64,000 nucleotides of DNA from Streptomyces cyaneogriseus subsp. noncyanogenus (GTDB lineage: Bacteria; Actinomycetota; Actinomycetes; Streptomycetales; Streptomycetaceae), in assembly GCF_000931445.1 (NCBI RefSeq), contig NZ_CP010849.1, forward strand, positions 806,001-870,000. Reading direction: 5' to 3'. The notes under the pieces are model-generated. The model was not told where the DNA came from and searched no databases. It saw nothing but the letters and a program-made list of their open reading frames with translations. Shown in pieces: positions 23,328 through 33,700 of the stretch; within the stretch, counting starts at the first letter, position 1; every line of letters starts with the position of its first letter. The position numbers were made by a program, and so were the translations under genes.

Positions 23328-24833
23328 TCAGACCACGGCGGCCGGCGCGCCGACCTCGGGGTCGGCCTGCGCCGTCACATGGCGGTCGAAGAGCAGACCG
23401 CAGACGACCGCCCCGCCCAGGAAGACGACCGCGCCCCAGAAGAAGGCCGTCGTGTAGCTCTCCACGGCGGCCTCGGCGGCCAGGTGCGGGGTCGGCGACT
23501 TGCCCTCGACGAACGTGTTCGCCGCGGTGATCGCCAGGGTGCTGAGCAGCGCGGTGCCGATCGAGCCGCCCACCTGCTGCACCGTGTTGACCAGGGCGGA
23601 GGCGGCACCGGCGTCCTGCGGTTCGACCCCGACCGTGGCGACGGCGGCGCCCAGGGACACGACCAGTCCGAAGCCGACGCCGGCGATGAGGGAGGGGGCC
23701 AGCACGCCACCGGCGTACGAGCTCTCGGTGGTGAGCCTGGCGAGCCAGAACGACCCCACCGCGGCCAGCACGAGACCGGCCGGGACCAGCACGCGCGTCC
23801 CGAGCTTCGGCTCCAGCACCGGCGGGATGGTGGTCGCGCCGATCGCGATCCCCACGATCATCGGCAGGAAGGCCAGGCCGCTCTGGATCGCCGAGAAGTC
23901 CAGGATGAGCTGGAGGTAGTAGGTCAGGAACAGGAATTGCACGAACAGCCCGATGCCCAGCAGGAACATCGCCAGGTAGGCGCTGCCCCGATTGCGGTGC
24001 AGCACGATCCGGATGGGCAGCAGCGGGGTCCGCGAGCGCAGCTCGAACAGGACGAACGCCACCAGGAGGACGCCGCTCGCCAGGAGGAAGCCCCACACGT
24101 CCGCGCCGCCCCACTTGCCGTCGTCGGCGTTGGACAGCCCGTAGGCGAGGCAGAACAGGCCGACCGAGGCCGTCACCGTGCCGGGCAGGTCGAGCTTGTC
24201 CGGACGGTGATCGGACTGCCGGTTCCGCATGGTCACCAACGCGCCGACGAAAACGGCCGCGGTGAAGAACACGTTGACGTACAGGCACCAGCGCCAGTCC
24301 AGCCAGTCGGTCAGCGCGCCGCCGAGGACCAGGCCGAGCGCGAGCCCGCCGCTGCCGAGCGCGCCGTAGACGCCGAACGCCTTGACCCGTTCCTTCGGGT
24401 CCTTGAACACGGTCAGCAGAAACGACAGCGCCGCCGGAGCGACGAGCGCGGCGAACGCGCCCTGCAACGCCCGTGCCGTCACCAGCATGGCGAAGCCGTT
24501 GGCCGCCCCGCCCAGCACCGAGGTCACACCGAATCCGATGATCGAGATCATCAGCGACCGCTTGGCGCCGACCAGGTCGACCACCCTGCCGCCGAGCAGC
24601 AGCAGGCTGCCGAAGGCGAGCGCGTAGGCGGTGACGACCCACTGCCGGTCCCCGTCGCCGAACCCGAGGTCGGCCTGTGCCGAGGGGAGCGCGATGTTGA
24701 CGACCGTGGTGTCCAGGAAGATCGTTAACTGGGCGACACCGATCACCGCGAGAATGCGCCAGCGATTGGCGTAATGAGGGTCGGGCGGGCCCTCCGCCGC
24801 CACCTTCGACCCGGTATCTGCTGACTCTGACAT
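23328..24833 (-). CDS. MFS exporter, DHA2 (14-TM) drug:H+ antiporter family
   Basis: The 501-residue membrane protein begins with a short polar tail and then many hydrophobic segments, consistent with 14 helices. It has the loop 2-3 motif GGRVVDLVGAKR and a motif C-like LGLVLGGALTDW. This family exports antibiotics using the proton gradient, so product export or self-resistance is the likely role. I chose ATG at 24833, with AAGGG about 11 bp upstream, over an upstream frame extension. The fourteenth helix region is followed by a short acidic tail. A TTA leucine codon at 24726-24728, in the first membrane helix, makes its translation likely to depend on the bldA tRNA. It lies 69 bp after the aminotransferase and ends at a U-tract terminator. 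Confidence 0.9.
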   Translation of the reverse strand: MSESADTGSKVAAEGPPDPHYANRWRILAVIGVAQLTIFLDTTVVNIALPSAQADLGFGDGDRQWVVTAYALAFGSLLLLGGRVVDLVGAKRSLMISIIGFGVTSVLGGAANGFAMLVTARALQGAFAALVAPAALSFLLTVFKDPKERVKAFGVYGALGSGGLALGLVLGGALTDWLDWRWCLYVNVFFTAAVFVGALVTMRNRQSDHRPDKLDLPGTVTASVGLFCLAYGLSNADDGKWGGADVWGFLLASGVLLVAFVLFELRSRTPLLPIRIVLHRNRGSAYLAMFLLGIGLFVQFLFLTYYLQLILDFSAIQSGLAFLPMIVGIAIGATTIPPVLEPKLGTRVLVPAGLVLAAVGSFWLARLTTESSYAGGVLAPSLIAGVGFGLVVSLGAAVATVGVEPQDAGAASALVNTVQQVGGSIGTALLSTLAITAANTFVEGKSPTPHLAAEAAVESYTTAFFWGAVVFLGGAVVCGLLFDRHVTAQADPEVGAPAAVV

Positions 24834-24902
24834 TCCACTTACCCTTTGTTGATCAGGCCGGGCCATCCGACGATGGTCCGGCGAACCGATGTTCGGCAGC
24901 TT

Positions 24903-27761
24903 TCAGGTGGAAATCGTCTCGAATCCGTGCTGCTTCGCGAGGTCGACAATGGCATCCACCCGCTCACGGGTAAGAGGACCGTTGCCCATCGTTCCGTCGC
25001 TTCCGGACAACGCGAGAGTGATCGCTTCCGCCGCCCCCGCCGACAATTCACCCGCCCCCGGCGAGGCGCCGAAGCCGCGCAGCAGAATACCGCGCTCAGG
25101 CACGGAAAGTACACCGCCCCGAACGTACCGTAGATCCTCACGAGAGATCACCGTGGCTGATTCCGCACCGGTTCCGAAAAAGGACATGTCGCACAGGACG
25201 GCGCCGTCGGCGAGAAGTTTTTCGTCCAGTACGGGAACCGGACTGGAATGGGCCGAGAACACCACCTGCGCATTTCGCACCGACAAAAGATCGTCGGTGG
25301 CGACGACGAACGGGTTGGCGGGGTAGGCCTCGTCGAGATACGCGGCGATCGCCTCCCCGCTCGGCTCGTCCCCGGCACGCCCCTCGGCCAGCCATCCGGC
25401 GACGAGCGGTTCCGCCGCCAGCGCCGCCGGGATGCCCGCGAGTTCGCCACCGGCCGCGATCCGTGCCCACGCCTCCTGGTAGATCCGCCGCTCCGCGGCG
25501 CGCAGCCGCTCGGCCGACCCCGCCCGGCCGCTTCCCACCAGCACGATCCTGCTGGCCTGCCCGGCGCCGATCGCCCCGAGGGCCGACCCGATGTGCCCGC
25601 CGCCGCCGACGACCGCCAGCGTCAGCCCGTCGAGCCCGCCGAAGCGCTCGTCCGCCGCGCCCCGGACGGCGGCCAGCGCCGAGCCGACGGCCAGCGCGCT
25701 GCCCGTGCTCACCGTGACCCCGGACACCCGCAGGGCACGGCCGTGGCCGCTCACCGCGCCGAGGCCGAAACCGAGGCCGACGGAGTCGCAGCCGTCGGCC
25801 TTCGCCGCGCGCACCCGGCGGTCGAGGTCCAGGCCGATCAGGAAAGTCTGCCCCAAGACCTGGTACTCCCGTAGCTGCTCCTGGCTCACCAGCAGCGGAT
25901 AGACGGTGAGCTCCACCGACGTGCCCTGCGGCGAGTCGAACCGGACCGGCGTGCACGCGGGCAGGTCCCGCAGCAGCTCGGACCGCCGGGCGTAGGCGAG
26001 CAGACGCTCGTCGTCCAGGTCGGCGAGGGAGGGGTCGAACTCCCGCAGCAGGTCCGGGGTGAGCGGGTAGCTGACGAGTCCGGCCTTCCGCGCGGCCGGC
26101 TCGGCCGGTGCGACCGCCTCGCCCGCCGCCGGCCGGAAGTCCCTGATCTCCGCGCGCGGCGACCGCGCCTGCGCGGCGCCGGTCAGCGGGAGGACCAACG
26201 GCAGCGCGTCCTGGTGGCGCAGGATCCGGCAGACCTCGGTGAGGCCGGTGCGCAGTTGGGCGATCTCCTCGTCGCTGATGTGGATCGACGGCTCGATCCG
26301 CAGCATGGTCGGCACACTCGCCGTGGGGCCGGTACGGATGCGGTGGGCCAGTTGCAGGTAGCTGCCCAGCTGGAAGACGAGCAGCCCGGCCAGGGCCTTC
26401 TCCCGGATGACCGGCGAGGACGCCTGGCTCTGGTCGGCGAACTCGAAACCGATGAGCAGTCCCTTGCCGCGCACGTCGGCCACGACGTCGGGGAACTCGC
26501 GGGCCAGCTCGCGCAGCATGGCGAGGATGCGCTCGCCGCGCTCCGCGGCCCGGTCGTAGGCGGCCCCGTCCTCGGCTTCGAGGAGTTCCAGCGTCCGCAG
26601 GGCGATGGCCGTGGAGAAGCCGTCCTTGGCGAAGGTCGAGCTGTGCACGAGCTCGAACTCGGGGCGGTAGCGCGACTGCCGGACCAGCATGGCGGAGGTC
26701 TTGCCGATGCCGCCGCCGAGCGACTTGCCCAGCAGGTAGTAGTCGCCGAGCAGGCCGATGTGGGAGCTCGCGAAGAACTTCCCGGTCCGTCCCATCCCGG
26801 TCTGGATCTCGTCGACGACGACCGGGCACTGGATCTCGTCGCAGATCCGCCTGACGCGCGCGGCGAACTCGCCGGTCAGCTCCTGGATGCCGCCCTCGCC
26901 CTGGATCGGCTCGACGATCAGCCCGGCGACGACGGGGAAGGCGCGCTCGACCAGCGTGACCCTGCCGTCGGCGACCTCGACGTCGAGCACGGTGACCCGC
27001 TCTTCCGCGACGGCCTTCTCGAACGCGGCCGCATCGTTCGGCGGCACGAACCTCACGGCCGGGCCGAGGGTGGCGAACGCGGCCCGGAACAGCGGGTTGT
27101 AGGTGAACTGGGTGCTGCCCACCAGCTTGCCGTGGAACGCCCGCTCCAGTGCGAAGAACACCGGACTGGTCGCCGCCCGGCCCATGTTGTGCGCGGCCAC
27201 CGCGCCGAGCAGTGCCTGGAACTCGTCGGCGGTCGCCGGTGCCGGCACGTCGCCCGGCAGCAGGGAGGTGTCGTCCGGCAGCGCCGCGGTGCCCGCCCGC
27301 ACCGCGGTCAGCGCCGTGCCGGCGTGCCACTCGATCTCCTCGAAGAGGCTCTTCACCCGCAGCGCACGGTCGAACTCGCAGTGTTTGACCGCCGCCTCGA
27401 CCGCCTCCGCGCCGCTGTTGGCGAAGATGACCGAATAGGGCTCGGCGCCGGGGAACTCCCGGGCGAGGATCCCGTTCAGCACCGCGCCGACCCGGTCGGC
27501 GACCGGGTGCGCGGAGTGCTGCGAGTGCACCGGCCAGCCGGTGTCCAGCAGTTCCTTGGCATAGGCCGTGATCTCCGGGTGGTTGTGCCCGAGCATCAGC
27601 GAGCCCCAGCCGCCCACCAGATCGAGAACCGGCACCTCCGCGCCGCTGTCGTCCAGGTGGTACAGGGTGTTCTTCTCCGCCCGGACGTACTCGACGTCCA
27701 GGCCGAAGGTGCCGAGCATGCCGGTCAGTAGGGCTTCGGCGTATCGGGTGGGTGCGGTCAC
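24903..27761 (-). CDS. Class III aminotransferase fused to an acyl-ACP-reductase-like Rossmann domain
   Basis: A 952-residue fusion. Residues about 30-470 are a PLP class III (omega) aminotransferase: ANSGAEAVEAA cofactor loop, DEIQTGMGRTGK and a STFAKDGF region carrying the Schiff-base lysine. Residues about 560-930 resemble the acyl-ACP reductase / 'predicted amino acid dehydrogenase' group, with SVGLGFGLGAVSGHG, VSTGSALAVGSAL and a dinucleotide-binding GGGGHIGSALGAI. The aminotransferase half should aminate the aldehyde released by the terminal PKS reductase, as in coelimycin-type alkaloid pathways. The role of the second half is unknown; it may reduce an acyl-ACP, an aldehyde or an imine. 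The GTG start has AGGAGA upstream and lies 15 bp after the PKS stop, so the genes are probably co-transcribed. Confidence 0.88.
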   Translation of the reverse strand: MTAPTRYAEALLTGMLGTFGLDVEYVRAEKNTLYHLDDSGAEVPVLDLVGGWGSLMLGHNHPEITAYAKELLDTGWPVHSQHSAHPVADRVGAVLNGILAREFPGAEPYSVIFANSGAEAVEAAVKHCEFDRALRVKSLFEEIEWHAGTALTAVRAGTAALPDDTSLLPGDVPAPATADEFQALLGAVAAHNMGRAATSPVFFALERAFHGKLVGSTQFTYNPLFRAAFATLGPAVRFVPPNDAAAFEKAVAEERVTVLDVEVADGRVTLVERAFPVVAGLIVEPIQGEGGIQELTGEFAARVRRICDEIQCPVVVDEIQTGMGRTGKFFASSHIGLLGDYYLLGKSLGGGIGKTSAMLVRQSRYRPEFELVHSSTFAKDGFSTAIALRTLELLEAEDGAAYDRAAERGERILAMLRELAREFPDVVADVRGKGLLIGFEFADQSQASSPVIREKALAGLLVFQLGSYLQLAHRIRTGPTASVPTMLRIEPSIHISDEEIAQLRTGLTEVCRILRHQDALPLVLPLTGAAQARSPRAEIRDFRPAAGEAVAPAEPAARKAGLVSYPLTPDLLREFDPSLADLDDERLLAYARRSELLRDLPACTPVRFDSPQGTSVELTVYPLLVSQEQLREYQVLGQTFLIGLDLDRRVRAAKADGCDSVGLGFGLGAVSGHGRALRVSGVTVSTGSALAVGSALAAVRGAADERFGGLDGLTLAVVGGGGHIGSALGAIGAGQASRIVLVGSGRAGSAERLRAAERRIYQEAWARIAAGGELAGIPAALAAEPLVAGWLAEGRAGDEPSGEAIAAYLDEAYPANPFVVATDDLLSVRNAQVVFSAHSSPVPVLDEKLLADGAVLCDMSFFGTGAESATVISREDLRYVRGGVLSVPERGILLRGFGASPGAGELSAGAAEAITLALSGSDGTMGNGPLTRERVDAIVDLAKQHGFETIST

Positions 27762-27776
27762 CGTGTCTCCTGGTGT

Positions 27777-30700
27777 TCAGCGGGTCGGGTGTACGGAAGA
27801 GCGGCCCAGCTCCCGGTCGATGAAGTCCAGGACCTCGCTCTCGGTGGCGTCGGCCAGGTCGGTCTCGCCGGTGCCGTCGCCCGCGTCGGGCCGCGCGGGG
27901 GTCCGGGTCTTGTTCCAGCGGGAGAGGATCGCGGTGAGCCGGGCGGCGATCTCCGTGTCCGCGGAGTCCTCCTGGTCCGTCCGGCCCGCCCGGTCCGCCG
28001 GGACGGACATCAGGACGGCCTCCAGCTTGTCCAGTTCGGCCAGGGCCGAGCGGTGGCTGACGCCGTCGGTGACGGCGAGCCGCTCCAGCAGGTGGTCCAC
28101 GAGCACACCGGGCGAGGCGTAGTCGAAGACCAGCGTGGTCGGCAGGGACAGACCGGTCTGCTCGCTCAGCCGGTTGCGGAACTGCACCGCGGAGAGCGAG
28201 TCGAACCCGGAGTCCCGGAAGGACACCTCCCATTGCAGGTTCTCCGGCGTCGCGTGGCCGAGCACCCCGGCCGCCTCCGCGCGCACCAGCTCCCGCAGGC
28301 GGGTTTCGGCCTCGGCCCTGGTCAGCTGCGCGAACCGGTCGGCGGGCCGCCCGGCGCTCGCCCGGCGGCGCTCGCCGCGCGGCACCAGCGCGCGCAGCAC
28401 GGCGGGGACCTGCGCGGTGCCGCGGCGCAGCGCCGCCAGGTCCAGCGGTGCCGGTGCGACCACGGCGTGCCCGGTGGCGAGCGCGGCGTCGAACAGTTCG
28501 CACGCCTCGTCCCCGGCGATCATCCGCAGGCCGGACTGCCCGCCGTCGACCATCCGCCCCCAGGCCACCGACACCGCGGGCAGGCCCCCGGCCCGGCGAT
28601 GGGCGGCCAGCGCGTCCAGGAACGCGTTGGCGGCGGCGAAGTTGGCCTGCCCGGGGCTGCCGAGCATGCCGACCACCGAGGAGAACAGCACGAAGAGTGG
28701 GGGCGGGGCGTCCGCGGTGAGCTCGTGCAGGTGCCAGGCGCCGTCCGCCTTGGGCCGCAGCACGCGGGCGACGCGCTCGGCGGTCAGCGCGGTGAACACC
28801 CCGTCGTCCAGGGCGTTCTCGGTGTGCACGATCCCGGTGAGCGGGTGGCCGGGCGGGATGTCCGCGAGCATCTCGCGCACGGCCGCCCGGTCGGCCGGGT
28901 CGCAGGCCGCCACCCGGGCCGTCGCGCCCAGTGCGGCCAGCTCCTCCGCCAGCCGCGCGGCGGGCGAGTCGGTCCCCTGCGGGCAGGCGAGCACCAGGTG
29001 CCGTACCCCGTGGGCGGTGACCAGGTGCCGGGCGAAGAGCGCGCCCAGCGGCCCGTCGGCGCCGGTGACCACCACGGTGCCGCCGGCCACCACCGGCACC
29101 GGCGGCACCGCCGGCTCCCGGGCGGGCGGGGCCGCCGCCGCCAGCCGCGGGGCGAGCATGCGTCCGGCGCGGATGGCCAGTTGGGGCTCCCGGGTCTGGG
29201 CCGCGACGAAGAGCAGCTCGGCGGAGGCCGGGTCGTCGTCCAGGTCGACCAGCACGATCCGGTCGGGGTTCTCGGCCTGGGCCGACCGCAGCAGGCCCCA
29301 CACCGCGGCGCCCGCCGGGTCGAGGACGTCGTCCTCCGCCTCGACGGCCATCGCTCCCCTGGTCACCACGACCAGGCGGTTGTCGGGCAGGTTCTCCTGC
29401 GCCAGCCAGGACTGCGCCGCGTCGAGCGCGCTCCGGACGGCCCGGTGCGCCTCGGCCGCCCGGTCACCGGCCGTGCCAGGCCGCGACGGCTGGGCCAGCA
29501 GGACGTCCCACGGGGTGTAGGACGCCACGGCCTCCTCGATGCCGCCGAACCGCAGCGGCGCGAGCGCGGCGAGGCCGCCGGTGTCCTCGCCGAGCAGGGC
29601 GAGCAGGCTCTCCGGCTCGTCCTCGTCCACCGGTGCGACGGGGGTCCACCGCAGGGTGAACAGCGAAGCCGCCGCGGACGACGCGGGCGCCGTGCCCTCC
29701 CGCCGGGTGAGGCGCACCGGGGCCGGACGCACCGACTCGGCCGTCAGCACCGGCATCCCGGCCTCGTCGACCGCGTCGAGCCGGAAGGCGTCCGGCCCGG
29801 CGGGGGTCAGGCGCACCCGCAGGACCGTCGCCTCGCCGGCGTGCAGCGCGACGCCTTCCCAGGCGAGCGGCAGGCGGGCCGTGCCGTCCGGCGCGACGTC
29901 GGCGGCGCCGAGCAGCAGCGGCTGTACGGCGGCCTCCAGCAGGGCCGGGTGGATGCCGAAACCACCGGCGCCGGCGGCCGCCCGTTCGGGCAGGCGGACT
30001 TCGGCGAACAGCTCCTCTCCCCGGCGCAGCACGGATTTCAGGCCCTGGAAGAGCGGGCCGTACCGGTGACCGGCGTCGGCGAGGTCCTCGTAGCCCCAGT
30101 CCACCGGCGCGGCTCCGGCCGGTGGCCACACGGCCGGATCGGCCTCCGGCCGGGCGGTGCCGGGGGCGAGTGTCCCGGTGGCGTGGCAGGTCCACTCCCC
30201 CGCCGCGCCGTCGTCCGGCCCGTCGGCGGGCCGGGTGTAGATCGCGACCGTTCGCCGCCCGGCCTCGCCGGGGGCGCCGGTGACCACCTGCAGCCGCAGG
30301 CCGCCCTCGCCGGGCAGGACGAGCGGCTCGGTGACGGTGAGCTCCGCCAGCTCCGGGCAGGCGGCCGTGTCACCGGCCCGGATCGCCAGGTCCACCAGGG
30401 CCGGGCCGGACAGCACCGGTACGCCGCCGACGACGTGCTCGGCCAGCCAGGGGTGGGTGGTGAGCGACAGATGGCTGGTGAACACCAGCTCGTCCCGGCC
30501 CGCCACCGCGACGGGGGCACCGAGCAGGGCGTGCTCCGTGGCGTCGCGGCCGCGGGGCCCGGTGTCACCGGGCCCGGCCGGCCAGTACCGCTCGCGCTGG
30601 AAGGGGTACGTGGGCAGGGCCGTGCGGCGGGCTCCGGTGCCGGTGAAGACGGCCGCCCAGTCGACGGCCGCCCCGGCGACGAACAGCTCTCCCACGCCGT

Positions 30701-33700
30701 CGAGCACGGCGTGCAGTCCGGGCCGGCCGTCCTGGCGCAGGAGCACCGAACCGTCGAGCAGCCGCCCGGTGCCGGACTCGGCGAACCGGGTCACGCGGTG
30801 CTCGGCCATCCACCGCTCGGCGGCGGCGGTCCCTTCGGTGCCCGCCGTGCCCAGCGGGTCGCCGGCGGCGAGCGGGCGGCCGGTGCGCAGCGACACCACC
30901 GGGATCCGTGGGGCGGCGCATGTCACCCCGGCCCGCTCCCCGGCCGTCACCAGCCGTCCGGCGTCGGCCGCCGGGAGCGCCCCGGCGACGTACGCGGCGG
31001 CGGCCTCGCCGATGCCGGTCCCGGCGACGCAGCCGAATGCGACGCCCCAGGATTCGAGCAGGCGGAACAGGGCCACCTCGGCGGCGAGCGCGGTCGCCTC
31101 CTCGCCCTGGGTGCCGAGTCCGGCCAGGAGCTCGTCGAACGCCTCGGCGTAGACCGGCGAGGCCGCGTACAGGTCGCGGTGGAATCCGTCGGCGGACCGG
31201 CCCGTGAACAGGAACGCGGTCCGGCCGTCCGCGGCGGCGGGTGCCTCGCCCTCGGCGATCGCCCGCAGCCCGGCCGACGCCTGGGCGCCGCCGCCGGTGA
31301 CGAGCACCGCGCGGTGGTCGAACACCGTCCGGGTGGCCAGCGAGTAGCCGATGTCGAGCGGGTCGGGCGCGGTGCCGGAGTCGACCAGGGCGAGCAGGCG
31401 GGTGGCCTGTGCGCGCAGTGCCTGCGGGGACTTGGCCGACAGCACCCACGGCACCACCGGCAGGGACACCGCGGCCGGGGCCGGGGCCGGCTCGTCGGGT
31501 GCCTCTTCCACGATGACGTGCGCGTTGGTGCCGCTCATCCCGAAGGCGGAGACCGCGGCCCGGCGCGGCCGGTCGAGCTCGGGCCACGGGCGGGCCTCGG
31601 TCAGCAGCTCGACCGCGCCGGAGGACCAGTCCACCGCGGACGTCGGCTGGTCCACGTGGAGGGTCTTCGGCATCAGGCCGTGGCGCAGGGCCATGACCGC
31701 CTTGATCAGTCCGCCGGCTCCGGCGGCGTGCTGGGTGTGCCCGATGTTGGACTTCACCGATCCGAGCCACAGCGGGCGGCCGGCCGGCCGGTCCCGGCCG
31801 TAGGTCGCCATCAGGGCCTCGGCCTCGATCGGGTCGCCGAGCCGGGTGCCGGTCCCGTGCGCCTCCAGCAGGTCCACCTCGGACGGTGCGAGCCCGGCGT
31901 TGGCCAGCGCCTGCCGGATGACCCGTTGCTGCGAGGGGCCGTTGGGCGCGGTCAGGCCGTTGGAGGCGCCGTCGGAGTTGACGGCGCTGCCGCGCAGCAC
32001 GGCCAGCACCGGGTGTCCGTTGCGCCGGGCGTCGGAGAGCCGCTCCAGCACGAACACGCCCACGCCCTCGGACCAGCCGGTGCCGTCCGCGGACTCGGCG
32101 AACGCCTTGGACCTGCTGTCGGGGGCGAGGGTCCGCTGCCGGGAGAACTCGATGAACCCGATGGGCTGCGCCATCACCGTCGCCCCGCCCGCCAGTGCGA
32201 GGGAGCACTCGCCGCCGCGCAGCGCGCCGGCGGCCAGGTGCACCGACACCAGAGCCGACGAGCAGGCGGTGTCGATGGACATCGTCGGGCCTTCCAGGCC
32301 GAGGGTGTAGGAGATCCGGCCGGACCCGAAGGACGTCGTGGAGCCGGTCAGCAGATACCCTTCGGCGCCCGCCTCGGCGGCGTCGGCACCGGTCCCGTAC
32401 TCCTGCGCGGTCAGGCCGGTGTAGACGCCGGTGTCGCTGCCCCGCAGCGACACTGGGTCGATGCCGCCGTTCTCCAGCGCCTCCCACGAGGTCTCCAGCA
32501 GCAGCCGCTGCTGGGGGTCCATCGCCAGCGCCTCCCGCGGTGAGATCCCGAAGAAGCCGGCGTCGAACTCGGCGGCGTCGTAGACGAATCCGCCGGCCCG
32601 CGGATAGAACGTGCCCGGTTTGTCCGGGTCCGGGTCCCAGAGCCGCTCGATGTCCCAGCCGCGGTCGTCCGGCATCTCCGATATCGCGTCCACCCCGTCG
32701 GCGACCAGCCGCCACAGCGCCTCGGGCGTGCCGGCGCCGCCGGGGAAGCGGCACGCCATCCCGACGATCGCGACGGGTTCGTCGGCGCCGGCGGGTCCGG
32801 CGGCCGGCGCGGCGGCGGCCGGGTCCGGCAGGTCGCCGCTCAGTTCGGACAGCAGGTGATCGGCGAGCGCGGGGACCGTCGGGTGGTCGAAGACCACCCC
32901 GGGCGAGAGCCGGAGGCCGGTGGTCTCGGCCAGCCGGTTGCGCAGTTCCACGGCGGTCAGCGAGTCGAAGCCGAGTTCCCGGAACGGCAGGGTCTCGCTG
33001 ATCCGCTCCCCCGCGCCGAAGCCGAGCACCGCGGCCACCTCGGCCCGTACCAGATCGGCGATCTGCTCCTGCCGCTCGTGCCGGGGCAGCGCGGCCAGCC
33101 GCTCGGCCAGCGGGCCCGCATCGCCCGCGCCCGGCCGGACCACCCGGCGGGCCGGGCGGCCGGCCGGGCCGCGCAGCATCGCCGGTACCGGGGCCGGTCC
33201 GGCCCGCAGCGTCCTCAGGTCGAGCCGCGCGGGCAGGGTCACGGGGCGGCCCAGTGCCAGCGCCCGGTCGAACAGCGCGGTTCCGGCCTGCGCGTCCAGC
33301 GGCCGCACGCCCGTGTGGCGCAGGTGACCGGCCTCGGTGGCCCCGGTCTGCATGCCGCCCTCCGCGGCCCACAGCCCCCAGCCCAGCGAGACGGCGGGCA
33401 GGCCGTGGGCGTGGCGGTGCTGGGCGAGCGCGTCGAGGACGTGGTTGGCGGCCGCGTAGTTGGCCTGCCCCGGGTTGCCCAGTGTGCCGGCGAGCGAGGA
33501 GAAGAGCACGAACATCGTGAGGGGGTGGTCGCGGGTGAGTTCGTGCAGGTGCCAGGCGGCGTCGGCTTTGGGGCGCAGGACGGCGGCGAGGCGGTCGGGG
33601 GTGAGGGCGGTGACGATGCCGGCGTGGAGGACGCCGGCGGGGTGGACGACGCCGGTGAGGGGGTGCTGGGGCGGGACGGCGTCGAGCAGGGCGGCCAGTG

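Noticed and set aside
25138..29301. Long minus-strand frame overlapping the aminotransferase and PKS
   Set aside because: It is a shifted frame of two real genes with PKS and aminotransferase signatures in the other frame; its own translation is Arg/Gly-rich.
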